Assembly (NCBI RefSeq): GCF_036345915.1
Contig: NZ_CP107785.1
Coordinates: forward strand, 9,238,001-9,302,000
DNA length: 64,000 bases
Reading direction: 5' to 3'
Source of the DNA: Nocardia sp. NBC_00565
GTDB taxonomy: Bacteria > Actinomycetota > Actinomycetes > Mycobacteriales > Mycobacteriaceae
Positions 26,249 to 35,090 of this stretch are shown in pieces. Below the pieces are notes generated by a model. That model was not told the origin of the DNA. It saw only the letters and a program-made list of their open reading frames with translations, and did not search any database. Position 1 is the stretch's first letter; each line of letters starts with the position of its first letter. The position numbers and the translations under genes are program-made.

Positions 26249-26280
26249 CTAGAGCACACGCTCTAGAGCGACTACTCTAG
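26249..26280. promoter_or_regulatory. Operator cluster between TetR and hydrolase
   Basis: CTAGAGC (26249-26255) and GCTCTAG (26260-26266) form a perfect 7-bp inverted repeat with a 4-base spacer. A second CTCTAGAG palindrome overlaps it (26261-26268) and a further CTCTAG half-site ends at 26280, so two dimers might bind side by side. Confidence 0.6.
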
Positions 26281-26293
26281 TGGAGGTTCGCTG

Positions 26294-27166
26294 ATGCCAA
26301 CTGTCGATATCGCCACCGGTCGAATCCATTACGTCGAACGCGGCGACGGGCCCGCGGTGGTGCTGCTGCATGGGCTGTTGATGAACCACACACAGTGGGA
26401 TCAGGTGATCGACCTGCTGCCCAGTGGTTTTCGCTACGTCCTGCCGGACCTGCCACTCGGCGCGCATCCGATACCGATGCATCCCGACGCTGACCTCTCG
26501 CTGCGCGGACTGAACCAGATCATCGCGGATTTCCTTACCGCGCTCGACCTGCGCGAGGTCACCCTGGTGCACAGCGACTGGGGTGGCGGATTGTTCCTCA
26601 CCGCATATGGCTTGGATGAACGTGTCGGCAGGATCATCGCGTTGCCGTGCGAAGCGTTCGGCAACTTTCCACCCGGGTTACCGGGGAAGATGGTTGCCGT
26701 CGCGGTGGCATTGCCGGGCGGGATCCCACTTGCCCTGCGGCAGTTGCGAATTCGCTGGTTGCGTAACTCGCCGCTGATGATGGGTTGGATGGCGCGGCGG
26801 CCGCTAGCGGATGAGGTTATGCACGGCTGGACCGAACCGGCGTTGCGCGACAAGGCGATTCGACGTGACCTGCTGAAGTACGCGAAGTCGGGGTTCCCGA
26901 AGTCCGAGCTGATCGCGAACACCGAAGCACTGCAACGCTTCTCCGGTGACGCGTTGATCCTGTGGTCGTCCGCGGGCAAGGTCATGCCGCGCGAACACGG
27001 ACGTAGGCTCGCGGAACTGCTCCCCAAGGGCAAGCTGGTCGAGATCGACGACGCCTATGTGCTGTCCATGCTCGACCGTCCGGACGCGGTCGCCGCCGCG
27101 ATGTCGTCATTCCTGACCGGCGCCGATTCCTCACCCGACCCGCGCCACCGCGTCGTCGAAAGCTGA
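26294..27166 (+). CDS. Alpha/beta hydrolase (haloalkane-dehalogenase/epoxide-hydrolase-like)
   Basis: 290 residues. HG in VVLLHGLLMNHTQW supplies the oxyanion site; the nucleophile position is an Asp (Asp95 in HSDWGGG), the hallmark of dehalogenases and epoxide hydrolases rather than esterases. The catalytic His position near the C-terminus reads DDAYVLSMLDRP where GHF(x)xxExP is usual, so the His appears to be replaced by Tyr. Related actinobacterial proteins share a DSYTL-like word there, so this may be a subfamily with different chemistry. Regulated by the divergent TetR. Confidence 0.85.
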   Translation: MPTVDIATGRIHYVERGDGPAVVLLHGLLMNHTQWDQVIDLLPSGFRYVLPDLPLGAHPIPMHPDADLSLRGLNQIIADFLTALDLREVTLVHSDWGGGLFLTAYGLDERVGRIIALPCEAFGNFPPGLPGKMVAVAVALPGGIPLALRQLRIRWLRNSPLMMGWMARRPLADEVMHGWTEPALRDKAIRRDLLKYAKSGFPKSELIANTEALQRFSGDALILWSSAGKVMPREHGRRLAELLPKGKLVEIDDAYVLSMLDRPDAVAAAMSSFLTGADSSPDPRHRVVES

Positions 27167-27444
27167 ATCGAATCCTGGCCTCCCAACGGGCTACCGGTCC
27201 CGCGAAGGGCGCGAGACCGACCGCCTGACCGGTGGCCGCCTGGCGTCATTCCTGATCCGCCGATTCCTCGGCTGGTCACGAAGTCGGTGAGGTCCGATAG
27301 CGCCACACGGTTCCGGTGCTGCACCGAGGCGAGTCAGATGGTGGCTGTTCGGCGGGGTGGTGACTGGTTCCTCGAAGGGGTGGGTGGGCGACTGACGGGT
27401 GGTGGGCGGGGTGTCGGTTGGGGAGTGCGCTTAGTCTGAATCGC

Positions 27445-28314
27445 ATGTCCGTTTCGAATCTCGGCCCGTCTGCCGCGGGCGCAAGTGATGAGCGGCTGCG
27501 TGACTTGGTCGGTGGGCGGCGGGTGGCGGTTTTGACCGGGGCCGGGGTATCGACTGATAGTGGGATTCCGGATTATCGGGGGCCGGATTCGCCGCAGCGG
27601 ACGCCGATGACTTACCAGCAGTTCGTGGGGGATGCGGGGTTCCGGCAGCGGTATTGGGCGCGTAACCATATCGGGTGGCGGGCCATGGACGGGTCTCGGC
27701 CGAATGCCGCGCATCGGGCGTTGGCGCGGCTGGAGCGGGCGGGTGTCGTCAGCGGGTTGATCACGCAGAACGTTGATTTGCTGCATACCAAGGCGGGTCA
27801 TCGGCGAGTCATCGATCTGCATGGGACCTATGCGCGAGTGCGGTGTCTCGGCTGTGCAGCGCTCATCTCGCGGATGACCTTGGCCGAGCGGTTGGAGGCC
27901 GCGAATCCCGGGTTCGCGGCGTCGGCAACGGCGACCGGGGTGGAGGTGGCGCCGGATGCCGACGCGGTGGTCGCCGATACCGCGAGCTTCCGGATGGTGG
28001 ACTGTGCGCGTTGCGGCGGCATGCTCAAACCGGACATCGTGTACTTCGGGGAGAACGTGCCCAAGGAGCGCGTCGCCGCATCGTTCGACGTGGTCGACGC
28101 GGCGGACGCGCTGTTGGTCGCGGGGTCGTCGCTGACAGTGATGTCCGGGCTGCGGTTCGTGCGGCACGCGGCGAAACAGGGCAAGCCGGTGGCTATCGTG
28201 AACCGCGGCCGCACCCGAGGCGACGAACTCGCCACGCTCACCGTCGACGCTGGATGCGCGGGCACGCTGACCACGCTGGCGGACGCCCTCGGCGCGATGC
28301 GCATTCCCGCCTGA
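27445..28314 (+). CDS. Sirtuin (Sir2-type NAD-dependent protein deacylase)
   Basis: 289 residues. The NAD-binding GAGVSTDSGIPDYRG, the TQNVDLLHTKAG segment with ribose-binding residues, the catalytic His in DLHG, and the zinc-binding cysteine pairs CLGC and CARC are all present, followed by KPDIVYFGE. The enzyme removes acetyl or longer acyl groups from lysines such as those of acyl-CoA synthetases. ATG 27445 is the start nearest to the domain. It is followed 68 bp on by a DUF72 gene in the same direction. Confidence 0.93.
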   Translation: MSVSNLGPSAAGASDERLRDLVGGRRVAVLTGAGVSTDSGIPDYRGPDSPQRTPMTYQQFVGDAGFRQRYWARNHIGWRAMDGSRPNAAHRALARLERAGVVSGLITQNVDLLHTKAGHRRVIDLHGTYARVRCLGCAALISRMTLAERLEAANPGFAASATATGVEVAPDADAVVADTASFRMVDCARCGGMLKPDIVYFGENVPKERVAASFDVVDAADALLVAGSSLTVMSGLRFVRHAAKQGKPVAIVNRGRTRGDELATLTVDAGCAGTLTTLADALGAMRIPA

Positions 28315-28382
28315 TCAGCTCACCCGAAGTGGCGGGTCCACTGCCGGGACGCCCGGGCGGCGGGTGCGTTAGCGTCGCTGGC

Positions 28383-29222
28383 ATGCGGCTTCACGTGGGA
28401 TGTGCGATGTGGACGCACGCGGCATGGCAGGAACAGCAACCGGCGCCGGGGGAGCGGCTGCGACATTACGCCTCGTGGTGCACTGCGGTAGAAGGCAATA
28501 CGACGTTCTACGCGACACCGACGCGCGGCACTGTCGAATCGTGGGCGAAGCAGACCGGCACGGAATTCCGGTTCGTCATCAAGCTGCCCAAGCCGATCAC
28601 GCATGAACGCAGGCTGCACGGCGCCGAGGCCGAGCTGCGGACCTTCCTGGACGCGATGGAGCCGCTCGGCCCGCGAATCCATGCGCTGTGGGTGCAATTG
28701 CCCGGCTCGTTCGGCCCGACCGACCTCGGGACGCTCGCCGGATTCCTGCGCGCGCTGCCCGAGTCGTACCGATCCGCCGTCGAGGTCCGGCATCCCGCAT
28801 TCTTCGAGAATGAAAGCGCCGCACGGCAATTGGAGCATGTGCTCGCCCGCGTCGGCGCCGAATGGGTGCCCTTCGACACCACCACGCTCTTCGACGGACC
28901 GGCCGAGAGCGCCGCCGAGGCCGAGGCGCGCGCGAAGAAGCCGCGAGTGCCGCGCCGGACCGGAGCCCTGACCGAGTTCCCGATCGTGCGCTATCACGGC
29001 CGCGACTCGACCGAGCGCACCGTCGCGGGCTGGCAGCCCTGGCTCGGCATCGTCACCGAGTGGCTGCGCGAAGGCCGCTCGCCGACGGTGTTCCTCCACA
29101 CCCCGGACAACGCCGCCGCCCTGCATCTTGCCCGTCGCTTCCACGATGAGGTCAGGGCGCGGCTGCCGGAACTCGAGCCGCTACCCGAGCCGATTCCGAC
29201 GGAGCCGATGACTTTATTCTGA
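28383..29222 (+). CDS. DUF72 (YecE-like) family protein
   Basis: 279 residues of a TIM-barrel-like DUF72 protein: HVGCAMWTHAAW at the start, the NTTFYATP and FVIKLPKPITH signatures, and a later VEVRHPAFF. The family is widespread, but its reaction is unknown. The ATG at 28383 begins right at the conserved strand. The sirtuin lies just upstream, and the two may be cotranscribed. Confidence 0.92.
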   Translation: MRLHVGCAMWTHAAWQEQQPAPGERLRHYASWCTAVEGNTTFYATPTRGTVESWAKQTGTEFRFVIKLPKPITHERRLHGAEAELRTFLDAMEPLGPRIHALWVQLPGSFGPTDLGTLAGFLRALPESYRSAVEVRHPAFFENESAARQLEHVLARVGAEWVPFDTTTLFDGPAESAAEAEARAKKPRVPRRTGALTEFPIVRYHGRDSTERTVAGWQPWLGIVTEWLREGRSPTVFLHTPDNAAALHLARRFHDEVRARLPELEPLPEPIPTEPMTLF

Positions 29223-29305
29223 ATATCTCAGATAGGTAACAACGCCTAGCTTCCACTCGGTTACCCTGGAGGGTGTTGCCCCACTCGTACCGAGGAAGGA
29301 AACCG

Positions 29306-30145
29306 ATGAAGCAGGCCACCGAGTACGCCACTGACATCGTTACCCTGCGCGGTGGGGCGGGCAAGCTGGCCGCCTGGGAATCCACTCCGCCGGACGGTGT
29401 CGACACCCGCGACACAGTGCTCTTGGTCCCCGGCTTCACCGGCTCCAAAGAGGACTTCGAGGCCATGCTGCCGATTCTGGCGGCGGCTGGATTCCGTTGC
29501 GTCGCTTACGATCAGCGCGGTCAATGGCAGTCCGACGGTCCCGATGATGTGTCGGGATACACGATGGACAGCTTCGCCGAGGACCTGATCGCCGTCGTCG
29601 ACCAGATCTCACACGGCACGCCAATTCACTTGCTGGGCCACTCATTCGGCGGCTACGTCGCGCGCGCCGCCGTGGCCGCCCAGCCCGATCGTTTCCGGAG
29701 TCTCACCCTACTAGCCTCCGGTCCCTCCTCGACGTCCGATATCAATTTCGCCCCACCGCAATTGGTCGCCCAACTCATCGAAAGCGGTGGCCAGCAAGCA
29801 CTCTGGGAGCAGATGAGCCAGAGCATGGCGGCCTTGGTGCCACCGGCCGAACTCGAATTCCTGCGGAACCGGATCTTCGCCACCAGGAAGGCGAATATGG
29901 TCGGCATCATGCGCGTCATGGAAGGCTGGACCGACTACACCGCCGCGCTGCGCGCCACCGGCCTCCCGATCCTGATCGCCTACGGTAGCTCCGGCGATCT
30001 CTGGCCCCCGAGCGTGCACGAACGCTACGCCGAGGAACTCGGCGCTCGCACAGCGGTTTACGACGGTGTCGGCCATCTCCCGAACGAGGAACGCCCGGCC
30101 CGAGTGTGCGCGGATCTGGTCGCTTTCTGGACCGATTCCCACTGA
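29306..30145 (+). CDS. Alpha/beta hydrolase
   Basis: 279 residues with AGGAAGG upstream of ATG 29306. Motifs: VLLVPGFTGSKEDF, VAYDQRGQWQSDGP, the nucleophile elbow GHSFGGYVA, an acid in AYGSSGDLWPP and the His in GVGHLPNEERP. This is a standard serine hydrolase of the esterase/peroxidase-like branch, cytoplasmic. No operon partner is evident. Confidence 0.9.
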   Translation: MKQATEYATDIVTLRGGAGKLAAWESTPPDGVDTRDTVLLVPGFTGSKEDFEAMLPILAAAGFRCVAYDQRGQWQSDGPDDVSGYTMDSFAEDLIAVVDQISHGTPIHLLGHSFGGYVARAAVAAQPDRFRSLTLLASGPSSTSDINFAPPQLVAQLIESGGQQALWEQMSQSMAALVPPAELEFLRNRIFATRKANMVGIMRVMEGWTDYTAALRATGLPILIAYGSSGDLWPPSVHERYAEELGARTAVYDGVGHLPNEERPARVCADLVAFWTDSH

Positions 30146-30528
30146 TTCTCAGCCGCCTGCGCGGCCCGCGCCGGCCAGGATCGGATCGGCTGGTTGCTCG
30201 GCGGTGCTGTCACCATCGGCGGCACCGGAGTGTCGGCCAGCGCAGTTGTTGCGCGGTCGGCAGGGTTGGTTCTGGCGATGTGGTCAGTAGGAAGCTCACG
30301 TCGTCGGCGGTTCGGTGATGTCGGCGATAGTGCGCGCCGGGCGAGTGTCAGCCAGCTCTGGTCTTCGCCCCGGAGAACGGGGTGCCTTCGTCTGTGGCGC
30401 TCGGGATGGCGAATTCGACAGCTCGCTAGCTTGATTGGGTTGTCGCACACCTAGTGGGCTTCGCGCACTGGGTACAGCCTGTGTCCTGGGACGTGCCTGT
30501 CTCAGAAGGCGCCTGCTAGCGTGCAGGC
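30146..30528. other. Intergenic stretch without a supported gene
   Basis: 383 bases between the hydrolase and SRPBCC genes. Several open frames exist on both strands, without domains, ribosome-binding sites or typical codon bias. Confidence 0.5.
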
Positions 30529-30987
30529 ATGCAAGATAGCGTGACGGTTCGAATGGCGGCGCCTGCGGATGAGATCTGGGGGCTGATCAGCGATATCACG
30601 AATACCGGGAAGTTCTCGCCGGAGACCTTCGACACCGAATGGCTCGGCGGGGCAACGGCTCCCGCTGTCGGGGTCAAGTTCCGCGGGCACGTCAACCGCA
30701 ATGGCTGGGGGCTGAAGTATTGGACGGTCTGCCGGATCGTCGCCTGTGAAGCGGGCCGCGAGTTCGCGTTCACCGTGCTCGGACCCGGCGGGGTGGATGT
30801 GAACACCTGGCGCTACCGGCTCGAACCGGTCGAGGGTGGCACCGACGTCACCGAATCGTTCCACCTGAACCCCAAACTCCTGCCGCTGCGGCTGTACTGG
30901 CTGGTCGCCGGCCGAGCCCGCGGCAAGACGAACCGCAACGGCATGCGCGAAACCCTCGACCGCATCAAGGCCCACGTCGAGCAGTAG
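30529..30987 (+). CDS. SRPBCC (START-like) domain protein
   Basis: 152 residues of the polyketide-cyclase/dehydrase-like SRPBCC fold: VRMAAPADEIWGLISDITN opens the barrel, GRAGREF-type word CEAGREFAFTVLGPGG and YRLEPVEGGTDVTESF follow. Such proteins bind hydrophobic ligands or act as cyclases. Start ATG 30529. Monocistronic as far as can be seen. Confidence 0.88.
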   Translation: MQDSVTVRMAAPADEIWGLISDITNTGKFSPETFDTEWLGGATAPAVGVKFRGHVNRNGWGLKYWTVCRIVACEAGREFAFTVLGPGGVDVNTWRYRLEPVEGGTDVTESFHLNPKLLPLRLYWLVAGRARGKTNRNGMRETLDRIKAHVEQ

Positions 30988-31274
30988 CCCACATACAGCC
31001 GCACCCTCTCTCTCGACCTTCGCATGCCTTTGGCTCATACAAGGGGCGCGAAGCCCGACACTGAGTGCGAACCTTGCTCGGTGCTGCCCTGGTCGGCCGC
31101 CGCCCGTGTCCGCCCTCCAGCTGACGGCTGAGGCATCCCGAAGCGAACAGGCCCGTCTCTATCGAGGGTGGTGGGTCCGCCGGAACCGACAGACCACCCC
31201 CATTGGCGTGCGGCGTTCCGCAGCGGCAAGGGTTGGGTTCGGGGCCAGCGGCGGCGGGGCTGGGTGCGGGGGAG

Positions 31275-31901
31275 TCAGTGGCCGCGGGCGATCCAATCGG
31301 CCAGGGATGGCTTTTCGGTGCCGATGGTGGTGCCGTCGCCGTGGCCGGTGTGGACTGTTGTTTCCTCGGGGAGGGTCAGTAGGCGGTTTCGGATGGAATC
31401 GATGATGGTGTCGAAGTCGGAGTAGGAGCGGCCGGTGGCGCCGGGGCCGCCGGAGAACAGGGTGTCGCCGGTGAACAGGGCCTTGGCTTCGGGTAGGTGC
31501 AGGGAGACCGAGCCAGGGGAGTGGCCCGGGGTGTGCAGGATATCGATGTCGGTGCCCGCCACCGTGATTCGTTCGGCATCGGCCAGGGACGTGTAGTCGA
31601 CGTTCGGGTGGGTCATGCGCCAGAGGGGGTCGTCGCCGGGGTGCAGCAGGATGGGGGCGTCGAGTCGCTCGGCGAGTTCGGGTGCGACGGTGACGTGGTC
31701 GTTGTGACCGTGGGTGCAGACGACCGCGAGCACATTGCGGCCGCCGACCGCATCGATGATGGCGTCGGCGTCATGTGCCGCGTCGACGACGACCACATCG
31801 GTGTCGTCGCCGATCAGCCAGACGTTGTTGTCGACGTCCCAGGTGCCGCCGTCGAGGGAGAAGGTGCCGGAGGTGACGACTCGATCGATGCGCAGGCTCA
31901 C
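31275..31901 (-). CDS. Metallo-beta-lactamase-fold hydrolase, coupled to mycothiol dehydrogenase
   Basis: 208 residues with the zinc signature THGHNDHV, then [13 protein letters not shown] and [16 protein letters not shown], glyoxalase-II-like. The GTG start overlaps the stop of the upstream dehydrogenase by four bases (GTGA). The same gene pair occurs in mycobacteria (Rv2259/Rv2260 arrangement). Since the dehydrogenase turns hydroxymethyl-mycothiol into formyl-mycothiol, a thioesterase step releasing formate is the attractive role, but that is inference. Confidence 0.88.
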   Translation of the reverse strand: MSLRIDRVVTSGTFSLDGGTWDVDNNVWLIGDDTDVVVVDAAHDADAIIDAVGGRNVLAVVCTHGHNDHVTVAPELAERLDAPILLHPGDDPLWRMTHPNVDYTSLADAERITVAGTDIDILHTPGHSPGSVSLHLPEAKALFTGDTLFSGGPGATGRSYSDFDTIIDSIRNRLLTLPEETTVHTGHGDGTTIGTEKPSLADWIARGH

Positions 31902-32983
31902 CAGACCACCACCGAGCGCAGCACTTCGCCCGCATGCATCGCGCTGAAGGCCTTTTCGACCTGATCCAGGGCGATGCGTTCGGTTACGAAGCGTTCCAAC
32001 GGAAGTCGGCCCTGCAGGTACAGGTCGATCAGCATCGGGAAGTCGCGCTCGGGCAGACTGTCGCCGTACCAGGAGGATTTCAGTGCGCCGCCGCGGGAGA
32101 ACAGGTCGATCAGCGGCATGTCGATGGTCATATCCGGCGTCGGGACGCCCACCAGCACCACCGTGCCGGCGAGGTCGCGGCCGTAGAAGGCCTGCTTCCA
32201 GGTTTCCGGGCGGCCGACCGCGTCGATGACGACGTCGGCGCCGAAACCTTCGGTGAATTCCTGGATCTGCTCGACGACATCGGTGCTGGTCGCGTCGATG
32301 GTGTGGGTCGCGCCGAATTCCGTTGCCCAGCTGAGCTTCTGGGGATCGCGGTCGATGGCGATGATGGTCCGTGCACCGGCCAGCCGCGCACCCGCGATGG
32401 CGGCATCGCCCACACCGCCGCAGCCGATCACCGCGACGGTGTCGCCGCGCGAGATATTGCCGGTGTTCATCGCCGCGCCGATGCCCGCCATCACACCGCA
32501 GCCGAGCAGTCCGGCGACGGCCGGATCGGCGTTCGGATCGACCTTGGTGCACTGTCCTTCGTGCACCAGCGTTTTGTCCACGAACGCCCCGATGCCGAGT
32601 GCCGGACTGAGTTCGGTGCCGTCGGTGAGGGTCATCTTCTTGCTCGCATTGTGGCTGGCGAAGCAGTACCACGGGCGGCCGCGCTTACACGCGCGACATT
32701 CACCGCAGACCGCGCGCCAGTTCAGGATAACGAAATCGCCTGCGACGACATGGGTTACGGCATCGCCCACGGTCTCCACGATGCCCGCGGCCTCGTGTCC
32801 GAGCAGGAACGGGAACTCATCGTTGATGCCGCCCTCGCGATAGTGCAGATCGGTGTGGCACACCCCGCAGGACTGGATGCGCACGACAACATCGTGCGGC
32901 CCGGGGTCCGGGATGACGATATCGACGATCTCGACCGGTGCGCCCTTGCTACGGGCGATGACGCCACGCACGGTTTCGGACAC
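31898..32983 (-). CDS. mscR: S-(hydroxymethyl)mycothiol dehydrogenase (mycothiol-dependent formaldehyde dehydrogenase)
   Basis: 361 residues of a class III-like zinc alcohol dehydrogenase: catalytic zinc ligands in CGVCHTD and GHEAAG, structural zinc Cys cluster [15 protein letters not shown], and the NAD loop [10 protein letters not shown]. The overall sequence, including [13 protein letters not shown], is that of the mycothiol-linked formaldehyde/S-nitrosomycothiol reductase. The start GTG 32983 follows a strong AAGGAGG. The downstream MBL gene is translationally coupled. The enzyme oxidises the adduct of formaldehyde and mycothiol in the cytoplasm. Confidence 0.92.
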   Translation of the reverse strand: MSETVRGVIARSKGAPVEIVDIVIPDPGPHDVVVRIQSCGVCHTDLHYREGGINDEFPFLLGHEAAGIVETVGDAVTHVVAGDFVILNWRAVCGECRACKRGRPWYCFASHNASKKMTLTDGTELSPALGIGAFVDKTLVHEGQCTKVDPNADPAVAGLLGCGVMAGIGAAMNTGNISRGDTVAVIGCGGVGDAAIAGARLAGARTIIAIDRDPQKLSWATEFGATHTIDATSTDVVEQIQEFTEGFGADVVIDAVGRPETWKQAFYGRDLAGTVVLVGVPTPDMTIDMPLIDLFSRGGALKSSWYGDSLPERDFPMLIDLYLQGRLPLERFVTERIALDQVEKAFSAMHAGEVLRSVVVW

Positions 32984-32988
32984 GAATC

Positions 32989-33230
32989 CTCCTTGGAGAT
33001 GGTGCTCGGGGTGAGCCGCTCGATGCGGTGCCGGGTGAACAGGCGGGGGTTATCGATGGCGAACACCGGTGCGCGCTCGTAACCGACGGTGAACGACTCG
33101 ATGGACGGGTCGTCGTCGAGGAAGCGCACCGCGTCGGTCGCTCGGCTGTGGCCTGCGAAATGCGGCATTCGTCGCCATCGGTCAATTGAACCGCGCGGAC
33201 CCGCTCCGCGCCTACGAATCGACGGGGACG
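32989..33230 (-). pseudogene. Frameshifted small gene upstream of mscR
   Basis: On the minus strand GAERVRAVQLTDGDE in one frame is followed at once, in another frame, by MPHFAGHSRATDAVRFLDDD, then [20 protein letters not shown] and [10 protein letters not shown]. Both pieces look like one real protein of about 75 residues broken by a frameshift near 33175-33180. The second piece has an ATG at 33168, so a shortened product ending inside mscR is also conceivable. No family is recognised. A sequencing error cannot be excluded. Confidence 0.4.
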
Positions 33231-33279
33231 CCGGTCATCAGCCGGACGTCTTACCGCCACGCGTGGCACGATCGTCAGC

Positions 33280-34968
33280 ATGACCGTGGACTATTACGAC
33301 CTCGGCAAATACACACGTCCAGTGACCGCCACACCCGCCGCGCAGGTGTGGTTCGATCGCGGGCTGATCTGGACATATGCCTTCAACCACGAGGAGGCCG
33401 TGCGCTGTTTCGCGCGGGCGCTGGAACAGGATCCGGGGTGCGCGATGGCCAGTTGGGGGCTGGCGTACGCGCTGGGCCCGAATTACAACAAGCCGTGGGA
33501 ATTCTTCGACGAGACGGAGTTGGCCGATACCGTCGCGCGCGCGCATGTCGCGGCGCGGCGGGCGGTCGAATTCGCGGATGCGGCGGCGCCGGTCGAGCGC
33601 GCCCTGTCCGACGCGCTGACCGCCAGGTATCCGCGCAACGCGCCCGAGGGCGACGGTTCGGTATGGAATGCCGACTATGCCGCGGCGATGCGCGGAGTCT
33701 ACGAACGTTTTCCGGATGATCTCGACGTGGCGACGCTGTTCGCCGACGCGCTGATGAATCTGACACCGTGGGCACTGTGGGATCAGCGCACCGGTGCGCC
33801 CGCCGTAGGGGCGAGCACGATCGAAGCCGAGGCCGTGCTGGAGCGGGCGTTGGCGAGTCCGCGGGGCCGGACGCATCCGGGTGTACTGCACCTGTACATC
33901 CATCTGATGGAGATGTCACCGACACCGGAAGCCGCGCTGACGGTGGCCGACCGACTGCGCGGCCTGGTGCCCGATGCGGGCCATCTCGAGCACATGCCAT
34001 CGCATCTCGACGTGCTGTGCGGCGACTATCGCGCGGTCGTCGCGGCCAATTCGGCCGCGATCGCCGCGGACGAGAAGTACGTGCGCGAAGCAGGGGAGAT
34101 CAACTTCTACACCATTTACCGCGCGCACAATTATCACTTCAAGATCTACGGCGCGATGTTCCTCGGTCAGTCGGCGACGGCATTGGAAACCGTTGCACAG
34201 CTGGAGAATTCCATTTCCGAGGAGCTGCTGCGGGTCGAGTCGCCGCCGATGGCGGACTGGCTGGAGAGTTTTCTGTCCATGCGCGTGCATGCCCTGATCC
34301 GTTTCGGAAGATGGGCTCAGATCATCGACCTGCCGGTGCCGAAAGACCAAGCGCTGTACTGCGTTACCACCGCGATGCTGCACTACGCCAGGGGTGTCGC
34401 ATACTCCGCCACCGGAAATCTGGAGCGCGCGGTCGAGCAACAACAGCTGTTCCGCGCGGCACTCGACCGAGTCCCGGAATCGCGGACCCTGTTCAACAAC
34501 ACCTGCCGCGATATCCTCGCCGTCGCCGCGGCCATGCTGGACGGCGAACTCGAATACCGAAAAGGCAACTACGACAACGCCTTCGAAGCCTTCCGTCGCT
34601 CCATCGACCTCGACGACAACCTACCCTACGACGAACCATGGGGCTGGATGCAGCCGACCCGCCACGCCTACGGCGCCCTGCTCCTCGAACAAGGCCATAT
34701 CGCCGAGGCGGAGGCCGTCTACCGCGCCGACCTCGGACTCGACGACACCCTGCCCCGCGCCTCCCAACACCCCGGCAATGTCTGGAGTCTGCACGGATAC
34801 CACGAATGCCTGGTGCGCCTCGGCAAGACCGGCGAGGCCCGCATCATCGCCCAGCAACTGAAACTGGCCGCCGCCGTAGCGGATGTGCCGATCGAGGCAT
34901 CCTGCTTCTGCCGTTTGTCGGCGGTGGCGAGCGATCATTGCTGCGCGGTTCCCACTCAGGAAAGTTGA
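33280..34968 (+). CDS. Tetratricopeptide-repeat protein
   Basis: 562 residues, alpha-helical throughout. TPR-like helical pairs begin with FNHEEAVRCFARALEQDPGCAMA and end with EAVYRADLGLDDTLPRASQHP. The centre carries the His-rich segment HLYIHLMEMSPTP and AGHLEHMPSHLDVLCGDY, characteristic of a soluble family with conserved His/Glu residues in the repeat groove, perhaps metal binding. Its partner is unknown. The start ATG 33280 is at the family start; divergent from mscR. Confidence 0.88.
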   Translation: MTVDYYDLGKYTRPVTATPAAQVWFDRGLIWTYAFNHEEAVRCFARALEQDPGCAMASWGLAYALGPNYNKPWEFFDETELADTVARAHVAARRAVEFADAAAPVERALSDALTARYPRNAPEGDGSVWNADYAAAMRGVYERFPDDLDVATLFADALMNLTPWALWDQRTGAPAVGASTIEAEAVLERALASPRGRTHPGVLHLYIHLMEMSPTPEAALTVADRLRGLVPDAGHLEHMPSHLDVLCGDYRAVVAANSAAIAADEKYVREAGEINFYTIYRAHNYHFKIYGAMFLGQSATALETVAQLENSISEELLRVESPPMADWLESFLSMRVHALIRFGRWAQIIDLPVPKDQALYCVTTAMLHYARGVAYSATGNLERAVEQQQLFRAALDRVPESRTLFNNTCRDILAVAAAMLDGELEYRKGNYDNAFEAFRRSIDLDDNLPYDEPWGWMQPTRHAYGALLLEQGHIAEAEAVYRADLGLDDTLPRASQHPGNVWSLHGYHECLVRLGKTGEARIIAQQLKLAAAVADVPIEASCFCRLSAVASDHCCAVPTQES

Positions 34969-35090
34969 TTCCCGAAAGGGTCGAATGGCTACGCTCGATC
35001 GGATGATCCTTTGCCACGTGACCCGTTGATTGCGCCGATCCGCACGCGCTCGCGACCTTCTGCGTCGAGCGCGAACGCGGAATCTGACGG

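Noticed and set aside
31275..32672. Single long frame joining the MBL gene and part of mscR
   Set aside because: Upstream of the GTG at 31901 the frame is a shadow of mscR; the GTGA overlap marks two genes.
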